The notes beneath the pieces are model-generated. The model had not been told where the DNA came from. It searched no databases and saw only the letters and a program-made list of their open reading frames with translations. Of a stretch of DNA of 57,753 bases, positions 17,943 through 26,789 are shown piece by piece; the stretch's first letter is position 1, and every line of letters begins with the position of its first letter. The position numbers and the translations under genes are program-made. The DNA comes from an uncultured Dorea sp. (lineage in GTDB: Bacteria; Bacillota; Clostridia; Lachnospirales; Lachnospiraceae): NCBI GenBank assembly GCA_910587575.1, contig CAJULU010000026.1, forward strand, positions 1 through 57,753, in the 5' to 3' direction.

Positions 17943-18701
17943 ATGAATATCATAGAAACCAGTAATCTGACCAAAACATATGCAGGCTTCACTGCGGTTT
18001 CCGGTGTAAACCTTCACATCCAGAAGGGGTGCGTCTATGGCTTCCTGGGACCCAACGGTGCGGGCAAATCTACCACAATGAAGATGTTCCTTGGGCTTAC
18101 GAAACCAACGGACGGTGATTTTGTCATAGATGGTAAAAAATATCCCAGGGACAGGATAGAGATTCTCAAAGAGGTCGGTTCTTTCATAGAGGCGCCTGCA
18201 TTCTACGGCAATCTTACCGGCGAAGAGAATCTGGATATCGTCCGCAGAATCTTAGGACTGCCCAGATCGGCAGTCGATGACGCATTGGAACTTACCGGGA
18301 TGACACAGTGGAAGAAGCGTCTGGCAAGAAAATACTCCCTTGGCATGAAGCAGCGGCTTGGACTTGCCAGTGCATTGATTGGGAGACCGCCCATTCTGAT
18401 GCTCGACGAACCCACCAATGGACTTGACCCGGTAGGGATTCACGAGATCCGGTCCCTGATCCGTACACTGCCGGAGAAGTTCGACTGCACGGTGCTGGTA
18501 TCTTCTCATCTTTTGTCGGAAATCGAACTGATGGCAGATCACATCGGGATTCTGAACCATGGAAAGCTTCTGTTCGAAGGTACGCTTGAGGAACTTAAGA
18601 AGGATGCTGCTGTGAAAGGGTATCCCACAGACAATCTGGAAGATACGTTTCTGGCAATGATTGAGGAAGATAACCTGCAGAAAGGAGGCATGGTACGATG
18701 A
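17943..18701 (+). CDS. Lantibiotic-immunity type ABC ATPase (LanF-like)
   Basis: A 252-residue ABC ATPase of the LanF/NukF/EpiF type that powers removal of peptide antibiotics from the membrane. Walker A is GPNGAGKST, the signature YSLGMKQRLGLA, Walker B ILMLDEPTNGLDP, and the switch histidine lies in VSSHLLSE. The ATG at 17943 follows AAAGGAG; an in-frame ATG at 17784 lies upstream of the promoter repeats and is not used. Two permeases follow with overlapping stops and starts, which completes a LanFEG-like exporter. No lantibiotic structural or modification gene is visible, so it is a stand-alone resistance unit. Confidence 0.92.
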   Translation: MNIIETSNLTKTYAGFTAVSGVNLHIQKGCVYGFLGPNGAGKSTTMKMFLGLTKPTDGDFVIDGKKYPRDRIEILKEVGSFIEAPAFYGNLTGEENLDIVRRILGLPRSAVDDALELTGMTQWKKRLARKYSLGMKQRLGLASALIGRPPILMLDEPTNGLDPVGIHEIRSLIRTLPEKFDCTVLVSSHLLSEIELMADHIGILNHGKLLFEGTLEELKKDAAVKGYPTDNLEDTFLAMIEEDNLQKGGMVR

Positions 18702-19468
18702 AAACAGCGCTGGAATACCAGAAAATAAGAAGGGTGGGAGTCATACCGGGATGCATTCTGGGCGGGCTGCTGGCGGCGTTCATTCCGGTTCTGGAACTAA
18801 CGGTCCGGTCAGAACAATATACAGGACTTCGGCAGTCACCCCTTCGGACCATCCTGCAGGCGGACTGGCAGATGATGGCTATGCTGAATATGCTTCTGGT
18901 CATTAGTATTGCCTGTATGATGTACCATACGGAGTATGCGGATCATGCTATTCAGCGTATGACCACACTGCCCGTCACAGAAGAGAAAATATACTTCAGA
19001 AAATGTATTCTTCTGTCCGGTATGTGCGTCATTGTCCTGGTGATGGAGATGTTATCGCTGATTTTCTGTACCTTACACTGGTTCGGGGGAGATAATGGTG
19101 CATATACAGCATATTACGGCGGTTCGTCCGGGGAAGCGTATCTGGAATTTATTGTTGATCTTCTAAAGAACTCCGGCTACTGCTTCTGCATGCTGCTTCC
19201 GGTCATCGCCATATCGCTGCTGGTGGCTTCGGTGTGCAGGAATATGTGGATTTCTCTTGGGACTGACGTGGTGTGTGTGTTCCTGGCAACCATGATTCCG
19301 GTAAAACATTTTGCGCTGTCCCTCTTCCCCTTTGCCCTGCCGTTCCAGATCTTAGAAGGGGCAAAGCGTGGAAGAGCAGTCAGTTATCTGGCGGGCGCAG
19401 CGGCGGAGGTTCTGCTGACGGGCGCAGCGGAAATGATAGTTTTGAAGGTCAGGAGGTCACTTGCATGA
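18698..19468 (+). CDS. Immunity ABC transporter permease (LanE/MutE-like)
   Basis: A 256-residue ABC-2 type permease with about six membrane helices, matching the EpiE/MutE immunity-permease pattern in length and place. It starts inside the ATPase stop (ATGA) and overlaps the second permease by 4 bp, so all three subunits are translated together. The cytoplasmic N-terminus LEYQKIRR is the usual membrane-proximal segment of this class. Confidence 0.85.
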   Translation: MKTALEYQKIRRVGVIPGCILGGLLAAFIPVLELTVRSEQYTGLRQSPLRTILQADWQMMAMLNMLLVISIACMMYHTEYADHAIQRMTTLPVTEEKIYFRKCILLSGMCVIVLVMEMLSLIFCTLHWFGGDNGAYTAYYGGSSGEAYLEFIVDLLKNSGYCFCMLLPVIAISLLVASVCRNMWISLGTDVVCVFLATMIPVKHFALSLFPFALPFQILEGAKRGRAVSYLAGAAAEVLLTGAAEMIVLKVRRSLA

Positions 19469-20235
19469 GTTTTTTATCATTACTTGGAGTGGAATGGAAG
19501 AAGATACGGCGATCCAGAATCTTACTCATATTGGGGATTGCGGCTGTTATGCTGTGGATCCCGTCGATTATCAATGCACATCTGAATTTTCAGATGGAGG
19601 CGGAAGGCATTTCGCCGGAACATAATTTCCTTATCCAGGGGTTCATGGGGATGGCATGGTTTATGTTTCCGGCGAGTATGGTGGTAGGAACCGTGCTTCT
19701 TGCACAGACGGAACAAAGCGGCCATGGAATCCTGCGGATGCTGGCCCTTCCGGTCAGCACGGGAAGGCTGTGTCTGGCCAAATATGTGATTCTGCTGATT
19801 CTGGCGGCAGTCCAGATGGCCATGATGGTGGGAATGTATTTTGTCAGCGCTGCAATCGCATCTTGGATCCAGGATTATGATTTTTTACTGAATCCGCTGT
19901 TTGTGGGGAAACTGGCTCTGGGGATGTATGTATCCGCATTTCCGATGATCGCATTTTTCTGGCTGCTGTCTGTGTGTATCAAGACACCGGTCTTCTCAGT
20001 GGGAGTGGGGCTTGCGTCCATTGTGCCGTCAGTGCTGATGATCAATACGAAGGTATGGTTTGCCTATCCCGTGGACTATCCGTTCTATGTGGTTACGGCA
20101 AAGTATGGAGAACTGGCGGCGAATCTTTCGGAGATGAAGATGGATCTGGTTCCGTGGATTCCTTTGGCAGTGGTATTTACGGGAATCTGCCTGCTGGCGG
20201 CGGTTGTATGTTTTGGGAAAAGTGAAAGGAGATAA
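19465..20235 (+). CDS. Immunity ABC transporter permease (LanG/MutG-like)
   Basis: A 256-residue ABC-2 type permease with six predicted helices and the N-terminal pattern SLLGVEWKKIRRSRILLIL typical of EpiG/MutG subunits. The ATG at 19465 lies behind CAGGAGG and overlaps the preceding stop; longer in-frame extensions would run into that gene and are not credible. Its size match with the preceding permease fits a heterodimer. Confidence 0.87.
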   Translation: MSFLSLLGVEWKKIRRSRILLILGIAAVMLWIPSIINAHLNFQMEAEGISPEHNFLIQGFMGMAWFMFPASMVVGTVLLAQTEQSGHGILRMLALPVSTGRLCLAKYVILLILAAVQMAMMVGMYFVSAAIASWIQDYDFLLNPLFVGKLALGMYVSAFPMIAFFWLLSVCIKTPVFSVGVGLASIVPSVLMINTKVWFAYPVDYPFYVVTAKYGELAANLSEMKMDLVPWIPLAVVFTGICLLAAVVCFGKSERR

Positions 20236-20241
20236 GGGAGA

Positions 20242-20535
20242 ATGAAACAAAGTATGAAAGGGATTTTAACAGGATTAGCGGGCGTGATGGTGTTCCTGCC
20301 ATGGACAATATTGCTGCTGCGCCGTCATGAGTGGGCGCTCAAGTCGCCGGCGGCGGAGATTACGATAGGATGCTATGCAGTTTTTATGATTTTGGCGGGA
20401 ATATTCACATTTGCCGTATATATGAAAGGGAAAGTGCAGAACCCGATTATGAAAATCTGTCTGGTCGTCAATGAACTTTATGCCATGGCAGGGGGGATAG
20501 CGCTGGTCATGATGGGGGTAGGAAAGATTTTTTGA
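20242..20535 (+). CDS. Small membrane protein at the end of the immunity operon
   Basis: A 97-residue protein with three hydrophobic helices (about residues 7-26, 38-61 and 68-93), beginning 6 bp after the LanG-like gene behind AAGGGAG. I do not recognise the family. Its place in the operon suggests an accessory to the transporter, comparable to LanH or LanI proteins, but no sequence motif supports that directly. Confidence 0.7.
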   Translation: MKQSMKGILTGLAGVMVFLPWTILLLRRHEWALKSPAAEITIGCYAVFMILAGIFTFAVYMKGKVQNPIMKICLVVNELYAMAGGIALVMMGVGKIF

Positions 20536-20620
20536 CTATATTTCTGCAAATTGTTTTCCTATGTTTACATTCTCATCCGGCGAAGAAACGGGAAGAAGAG
20601 ATTGATATGCGAAAACAAAA

Positions 20621-20655
20621 GGGACTGTCAGAAAATGAGGTTTTCAGACAGTCCC
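20621..20655 (-). terminator. Terminator hairpin, best on the minus strand
   Basis: GGGACTGTC-AGAAAA pairs with TTTTCA-GACAGTCCC. On the minus strand the stem is followed by TTTTGTTTTC, so it chiefly ends transcripts coming leftward from the nucleotidyltransferase gene, and may act in both directions. Confidence 0.65.
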
Positions 20656-20774
20656 GGCAAGGCTGCAACATCATAGCAATGATATGCAGATTTGAAAAAA
20701 CGAATATCACACATCTTGCTGCCTCCTATATACGATTACACCGGTTTTGCTTATCTCTGTTTTCAAACGGCTGC

Positions 20775-20938
20775 CTAGTACACCGAATAATAAGTAACCA
20801 GCCATATAACTTGTCTGATTTTCCATCTGCGTCGTTGTCGTCAATCAGCGTAGCGCCCACTACGCCTCATTCCTCCGCCTTGCATATGAAAAATCATCCT
20901 GCGTTATATGGCTAGGAACTTATTTTTCGGTGTACTAG
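20775..20938. mobile_element. 164-bp palindromic MITE-like element
   Basis: The outer arms CTAGTACACCGAA (20775) and TTCGGTGTACTAG (to 20938) are inverted repeats whose similarity runs on through ATAAGT and GCCATATAAC for about 36 bp per arm. The interior holds a second perfect hairpin, GCGTAG-CGCCCA-CTACGC, and a GATTTT...AAAATC pair. It encodes no protein. The right arm supplies the last residues and the stop codon of the nucleotidyltransferase gene, as expected after insertion into that gene. No clear target duplication is visible. Confidence 0.75.
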
Positions 20939-21253
20939 TTTTGAATGAAAGATAATGTCTAATTCACTTCTTACTTCTGATAAGGAGGCGTCGATTTTCA
21001 GAAGGGAATCGTCCCGTATGATTAATACATCCAAGTCGCTCATAGAATGGCAGTCGAAACGGATAGCGCTTCCGAATACAATGATACCTATAATATGAGA
21101 ATCATTTTCAACAGCTTTTATAAGTTCAAAAACATCCCTTTGTTTTAAGGGATGAATACGATTAACATTTTCATATTGAAAGTCGGATAAAATTTCAAAA
21201 TCCCACAGATGTTCTCCATGATGGGAGATATAGGAGTCTACCGATGTAACCAT
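20912..21253 (-). pseudogene. Truncated MntA-like nucleotidyltransferase
   Basis: An NTP-transferase-2 fold protein of about 113 residues, with the catalytic signature GSAIRFDCHSMSDLDVLI (GS followed by DxD). Related proteins continue past the third catalytic strand (here SELDII), but this one leaves its own sequence at FHSKL and ends in residues encoded by the arm of the palindromic element. I read it as truncated by that insertion. Related enzymes act as antitoxins (MntA of HEPN/MNT) or as aminoglycoside-type adenylyltransferases; no HEPN partner is beside it. The second ATG (21253) has better spacing from AAAAGGA than the first at 21262. Confidence 0.7.
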
Positions 21254-21397
21254 GTTTACCATTCCTTTTCGCTTATAGATTATCCGGCATATACCTGATG
21301 GACAAATTATACCATGTTAAGTACGCAAAAACCAGTATATTTTCAAGATATAATATGGTATCATAAGCACAAAGATTTGTGTAAGGAGGCTTGAACC

Positions 21398-22867
21398 ATG
21401 CGGATCGCAATTTGCGATGATGACGAGCAGGAACTTGCCCGCCTCTCGGAGCTGATTGCAAAATACCAGTTAAACAGCGGGGAGAATATAGACTGCCGTT
21501 CCTTTCAGAACAGCACCGATTTCCTGTGCGGGCAAAAAGGGGGAGAATATGACCTTATTCTGCTTGACGCATCCATTTCGGGGAAAAGTGGGGTGCAGGC
21601 TGCACGGGAATTGAGGGAGCGGGACAGAAATGTTGAGATTATCTTCGTATCTTCCTCGCCGGAATTTGCGGTGGAGAGTTACAGTGTGGGAGCGTATTAT
21701 TACCTGCTCAAGCCAATAGAGGCAGATGCGCTGTTCCCATTGCTTTACCGGATAGGAAGTAAATTGTCCGGGCAGGAGGAGCAGGGGTTCGTGCTGAAGA
21801 GCCGGAAGGGTGTTGTGAGGGTCGTTTTTTCCAGGATTGAATTCGTGGAGGTGATTGATAAGACGGTGTCCTTCCATCTGGCAGACGGAACCGTCTATGA
21901 GGTGACGGCAGCGTTGGCCGATTTTGAGGAGAAACTTTTGGGCAGGCCAGAGTTTTTCAAGACACACCGTTCTTATCTCGTTAATTTTCATTATATTCAG
22001 TCTATCGGTATCAACTGCGTTGAGACAAAGAATGGACACGATATTCCGGTATCAAGACAGCGGCGAAACAGTTTACAGGACGCTTATATGCGCTTTTTAT
22101 CTAAGACAGAGACGGAAATTTTGCGAAATGACGGGCAGACAGGGAGAGGGTCCGAGGGAGTGGAAAGAACGGAGGACGCATATGGAGGCGCTTGGAGGAT
22201 TTTGCTGGTGGATGACGATATGGCAGAACGGACTTACTGGGCAGATATCCTCAGGGTCCATGGCTGTATGGTACAAATTGCAAAAAACGGCGGAGACGCA
22301 GTGAAACTGGCGGCGAAAGAAGCCTTTGACTGTGTGCTGCTGGACGTGATGATTCCTGGCGAAGACGGATTTTCCATCTGTGAGAGACTTCGCAGGCTGG
22401 CGGATGTCCCCATTATTTTTCTCAGCTGCATTACCGAAGCAGACAGACAGTTAGAGGGATTTGCAGCCGGCGGCATAGACTATATCACCAAAGATACGCC
22501 TCCGGAACTTTTCTGGGCTAAGGTGGAGACTCGTATCAGGCTGGCGTCGGCAGACCGGAGCAGAACGCAAATATGCTATGGCCCGCTTCTTTTGGATTTG
22601 GCAGGGCGCAGGGCGGTGATGGATGGGAGAGAATTACTCCTTACATCGGAAGAGTTTGATATTTTATGGAGGCTTTCGGAGCATGCAGGGCAAGTCTTTG
22701 CGCCGGAGGAAGTCGGTGAACTTGTCTATGGCGGCCAGCCGGGAGAAGACGGACAGCGGATACAGATGCATATGTCAAGACTTCGCAGGAAACTGGATCA
22801 GGCGTGTGGAGAACATCACTTTATCGAGACGGTCTGGGGACAGGGGTATCGCTTTGTACCTGTATAG
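21398..22867 (+). CDS. Double response regulator: REC-LytTR-REC-winged helix
   Basis: A 489-residue protein that joins two complete regulators. Residues 1-120 form a REC domain (DDD pocket, Asp57, Lys105), 130-235 a LytTR DNA-binding domain with FFKTHRSYLVNF, 266-380 a second REC domain (VDDD, Asp316 in LLDVMIPGEDG, Lys365) and 394-489 an OmpR-type winged helix with QMHMSRLRRKLDQ. A Gly/Ser/Glu-rich linker (about 242-264) connects the halves. All phosphorylation residues are kept, so both RECs look functional. It starts behind AAGGAGG and is followed by a membrane histidine kinase. Fusion of two separate regulator genes is the simple origin; such a double receiver and double DNA-binding layout is unusual. 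Confidence 0.92.
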   Translation: MRIAICDDDEQELARLSELIAKYQLNSGENIDCRSFQNSTDFLCGQKGGEYDLILLDASISGKSGVQAARELRERDRNVEIIFVSSSPEFAVESYSVGAYYYLLKPIEADALFPLLYRIGSKLSGQEEQGFVLKSRKGVVRVVFSRIEFVEVIDKTVSFHLADGTVYEVTAALADFEEKLLGRPEFFKTHRSYLVNFHYIQSIGINCVETKNGHDIPVSRQRRNSLQDAYMRFLSKTETEILRNDGQTGRGSEGVERTEDAYGGAWRILLVDDDMAERTYWADILRVHGCMVQIAKNGGDAVKLAAKEAFDCVLLDVMIPGEDGFSICERLRRLADVPIIFLSCITEADRQLEGFAAGGIDYITKDTPPELFWAKVETRIRLASADRSRTQICYGPLLLDLAGRRAVMDGRELLLTSEEFDILWRLSEHAGQVFAPEEVGELVYGGQPGEDGQRIQMHMSRLRRKLDQACGEHHFIETVWGQGYRFVPV

Positions 22868-22896
22868 CAATTTGGCGGCAAAAAAGGGAGGCGTAT

Positions 22897-24813
22897 ATGA
22901 AATATCATAAAGCCTTGTGGCAATCTCTGTCAGCTTTGGCTGTTATGGCAGTTTTTTTTTTACATTGCTTTTTTATATGGATAATAAATATCAGACACCG
23001 CCTCCTTATGGGAAATCTGGGCTCATAACCTTGTCTGAGCAAGATATTGGACGTCAGGCGCCTATCTTTCTGATTGACGGCTGGCTTCTTTCGGATGGGC
23101 GCGTAACGGACGAACCTACCTATATCGGTGAATTTTCAAACCTGCAGCGGGGAGATGCGTCGGTATCGCCTCATGGACGGGCGAGCTACCAGATGACTCT
23201 GCGCTATGTGGGCGTCCCTCGGATTGTGTCTGTTGATTTCCCTTGGCTTGCTTCCAGGTATGAGATTTCATTGGATGGGAGAGGGATTTCCCAAGGCTTG
23301 GGAAACGGGCGGATCACGTTCCTGCTGACGTCGGGTGATCATCTCCTGACGGTAGAGACATTATCAGAACTGGGATATTACAGTGGAATGTATTTCCCCC
23401 CCTGCGCTGGGCACAGAAGAAACCATCCGGCGGATGAGCAGTATCCAAAGTTTTGCCTATGCCCTTGCTTTTCTTGTCCCCTTGGCGTTGGCGGTATTCA
23501 CGTTTTTTCTGTGGCGGACAGGGGGAAGGTTAAGCCGTTGGTTTGGGATTCTTTGCGGCTGTTATGCCCTCTATATGTCCCGTTATTTTGTGTATCTTTT
23601 TTCCATGGCTTTTGCGCAATATTGGTTCTTCGTGCAGATTGCGGCATTGTACTGCCTGTGCTTTTGTGTGGTGCAGCTTACCGTTCTGGCATCCGGCTCT
23701 CAGAGGGGCAGAGTCTGGAAATGGATACGCCTGGCGTTATTTTTGCTGCCGCAGCTTCTGCTGGCTCTGTGCCTGCTGATTCCGGTTATACCCGGGGCAG
23801 TTCTTGTCCATGGCAGACTGACAGATTTTTACTATATGTTTACCTTTTGCTGTTCGGCATTTTTTGCCTGGCAGGGAATCAAGGCGCAAAGCTTTGAAAG
23901 CCGGTATACGCTGACGGGCTGTGTGGTGTTTGGAGCAGGACTTTTTGCGAACCTCATATATTCCAACCGGTTTGAGCCGATTCGGTTTTTCTGGCAGTTT
24001 GAGTGGTGCGGCCTGTTACTGGTGCTATTGTTCGGCGTTATGATGGCGTTGCGCAACCGCCGGATTCTCAAGGAAAATGAGGCGCTTACGAATCACTTGG
24101 AAGAACAGGTAAAGAAGCGGACGGAAGAAGTGACTGCGCTATTGCATGAGCGCAAGGCATTCTTTTCTGACATGGCACATGATTTAAAGGCGCCTGTATT
24201 TGCTACCCAGTCCTTCATCCGAGCCATCCGCAGAAGCGGAGTCGGCGTGGATACGGAACTGCAAGGCTATCTTGACCAGGCAGAAGCCAGACAGCAGGAA
24301 ATGGCGCGGCGTCTCAAGGGGCTTTCCGCTATGAATGCGCTGGATAAAATCGAAGGGGAACGGGTTCGGATGTCGATTCAGGAGATACTTTCAGATGTTT
24401 ATGATACTTATCGTGGTGAAGCCGAAGTGCGGTCAGTGTATTTTTTCATGAAGTGTCCAAAACAGGAGGCGTTTCTCATGGTTTGGCCGGAAAAGATAAA
24501 TATACTTTTTGAGAACCTTATTTACAATGCCCTCAGGGCGACGGCCGATAACGGAAGTATTACGGTATCCGCATGGACGGAAGACAGTAAAATCTGCGTG
24601 GCTGTTAAGGATACGGGCTGCGGCATTCCGTCTGAGGAGCTGCCGCACATTTTCCGGCGGTTTTATGTGGGAGAGAAAAACCGGGAAACCGGGACCGGAC
24701 TGGGGCTTTATATTGTATCCTGCATTATGGCGGAGCTGGGCGGCACAATCAGCGCCCAGTCCACCGTAGGAGAAGGAACAACATTTACCATGGAGTTTCC
24801 GGCTTGTTCCTAG
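22897..24813 (+). pseudogene. Membrane sensor histidine kinase, two homopolymer frameshifts
   Basis: A kinase of about 638 residues if restored: N-terminal signal/TM helix, an extracellular beta-rich sensor of about 150 residues, a block of about seven membrane helices (7TMR-like), a coiled coil, HisKA with MAHDLKAPVFA, and an ATPase domain with NLIYNALRAT, DTGCGIP and GTGLGLYI. The reading frame breaks twice, at a run of ten T (22952-22961) just after the start and at a run of seven C (23396-23402) after the sensor domain. One added T and one removed C restore a single frame. It pairs with the double response regulator. Homopolymer error, phase variation and real decay all remain possible; the rest of the sequence shows no wear. 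Confidence 0.83.
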
Positions 24814-26594
24814 TGTGCTGACCGCTTTCTGGCAGATGCGGCGACACAAAGACCAAAGATACCAAGGGCGGCAATTATGAAGATGAATACAATAAAAAGC
24901 AGTATGGGGCTTTTTGTCTGTGTTTCGGTCCCTGCATTAGACAAAGAGTCTTTTGCCGTACTGCTTTCTTTGGCAATCGTGTCTGCTTTAGCCTGCGCCG
25001 CTGTAAGAGGCTGTGGCGCAGCATAATATCCGCCGTCGTCCATGTGTGAATTCCCGTTATTTTGCTGCTTTTGAACAACAGATTTCCCGGCTGGCGGCAC
25101 TGTGCTGCCCCTGTTCCCATCAGTATTCTGCGACGGCTTCGTTAGCTGCCCGTTACCGTTCTCCCCGGTATTCTGCGACGGCTTCGTAAACTGTCCGTTA
25201 CCGTTCTCCCCGGCATTCTGCGGCGGTTCCGTCGGCTGAGCGCCGCCGTTTCCTACGGTATCCTGCGGCAGATTTGGCCGCTGCCCCTCCTCTGTGGCAT
25301 CGCCCTTGTTATCAGCGCCGGCGTTGTCTTCATTTCCTCCGGAACCGTCCAACTTCGGCAGCTCAAGAGGAAGGTCGTAGGTGTTGGGCCATGGAAGTAT
25401 CAGCTCTTGTCCATCGTAAACACCGCCTTCGATTTTAAGGCCGATAAAGAAGGGGGCGGGTTCTCTTCCTTCGCTGCAGGCAGCCATATAAGACTTATAT
25501 AACGCATGGGTATTGTCCAGTACATATGTATAACCGCTGCTTGAGGTAGAGGGCTGTGCGTTGACGGCCGCAAGCAACGGAAGATTGAAAAGCTCCGTCC
25601 ATTTCGTCTCTCCTTCGGTCAATGTATATGCACGAATCGATGCGGCCCCGGTGGGTTTTTGGTGAAATGCCATACTCAGTCCGCCGAAATCACAGGACAA
25701 TACTCCTGTGGGGCTGCTGTCTTTTGCGACGACGTTCAGAACCAGCCGCACCTCGTCATTCATTCCATATTGATCGATTCCCAATGAGTCATTCAACTGA
25801 AAATCACCCAAGGGTGTGTTCAGTATCGTGCCTTCCGGAACCACGATTTCTTCTGCCGCATCCATGATGGTTACGCTTTCGCCAGAAGTAAGCGTAAGGT
25901 CTGCCAAAGGCTTCCAGGTGACAGGACAGTCAACGATACCGTCCGCCACATGGTTGTTTTCCTTTTGAAGATTAATTTTAACCGGAAGTGTATCCGGTAA
26001 GAAGGAAAAAATTTCCTCCGGTGTGCTGTCCTCGCATACGGTAATCTCATATCGGCCGTAATAGGAGAAGGGACGGAAGGTCCGAATGCATATGGAAGGG
26101 GCAAACTCGGCAATGGGAGTCATATCTTCGGGCGCTGGGCGGAGATTGCCGCGGTCAATGAGGGCGGCCTGCGTATCATAAGTGATTTCATTTTCTCTGG
26201 TAAGGCGCAGCTTCACATAGAAACGATTAAGAGTACCTGCAAGGTAGCTTTTCAGAGGCTCGGTATTGGAATGAAGGCAGGTCTGGTTCTGGAATTTTCC
26301 CAGCGATTCTTCATCCCACTCTGTCCAGGGACCGGCGCTCCAATTGGTAATATTCCATTCTTCTCCGGAAATCTCATATGTTTCCCCGTCCAGAGAATAG
26401 AGAACCTCAGCAGAATAGATATCAGGCGGAAATTCCGTAAATGTACCTTTTACAATATATCCCTGGGGAGAATACTCTATGCAGGCGGAAAACATGGGCG
26501 CTTCTGCAGGCAATTCCTCTGCTTTTGCGGTAAATACCGCAAAAAAGCAGCATATCATCACAAGTGTCATCATAAATTTTCGTCGTATTGTCAT
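24810..26594 (-). CDS. Cell-surface protein with Pro/Asn repeats and C-terminal membrane anchor
   Basis: A 594-residue secreted protein: signal peptide (about 1-25), a folded extracellular part of about 380 residues, a Gly/Asn/Pro/Thr-rich spacer with two and a half 16-residue repeats (TKPSQNTGENGNGQL type), and a C-terminal helix SPILLFIVFIFIIAALGIF followed by a basic tail. No LPXTG motif precedes the helix, so anchoring is by the membrane helix itself. The spacer resembles wall-spanning stalks. Its stop overlaps the stop of the convergent kinase gene by 4 bp, with no room for a separate terminator. It lies between two two-component systems and may be a target or sensor partner; no enzymatic motif is recognised. 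Confidence 0.85.
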   Translation of the reverse strand: MTIRRKFMMTLVMICCFFAVFTAKAEELPAEAPMFSACIEYSPQGYIVKGTFTEFPPDIYSAEVLYSLDGETYEISGEEWNITNWSAGPWTEWDEESLGKFQNQTCLHSNTEPLKSYLAGTLNRFYVKLRLTRENEITYDTQAALIDRGNLRPAPEDMTPIAEFAPSICIRTFRPFSYYGRYEITVCEDSTPEEIFSFLPDTLPVKINLQKENNHVADGIVDCPVTWKPLADLTLTSGESVTIMDAAEEIVVPEGTILNTPLGDFQLNDSLGIDQYGMNDEVRLVLNVVAKDSSPTGVLSCDFGGLSMAFHQKPTGAASIRAYTLTEGETKWTELFNLPLLAAVNAQPSTSSSGYTYVLDNTHALYKSYMAACSEGREPAPFFIGLKIEGGVYDGQELILPWPNTYDLPLELPKLDGSGGNEDNAGADNKGDATEEGQRPNLPQDTVGNGGAQPTEPPQNAGENGNGQFTKPSQNTGENGNGQLTKPSQNTDGNRGSTVPPAGKSVVQKQQNNGNSHMDDGGYYAAPQPLTAAQAKADTIAKESSTAKDSLSNAGTETQTKSPILLFIVFIFIIAALGIFGLCVAASARKRSAH

Positions 26595-26789
26595 ACATAC
26601 ACCCCATTTTAAAAGATTCCGTGTTACTTACCATTCGCGCAGTTTCGGCTACATTTTGCGCCAATGGCAGTTACAGAGTCGAATTTTGTCATATCATGTT
26701 ATATAAAGTTATCTTACTAAGAACCATTTACCATGTCAAGGGTTGGGATTGCATTGTCATTACGTCCCAATATGTGGAAGGGGATTATC

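Noticed and set aside
17943..20535. A lantibiotic biosynthesis cluster
   Set aside because: Only the immunity transporter and two-component genes are present; no precursor, LanB/C/M or LanT gene is visible nearby.
20532..20915. 127-codon plus-strand open frame
   Set aside because: It runs through the terminator hairpin and the palindromic element, has no ribosome site and unprotein-like composition.
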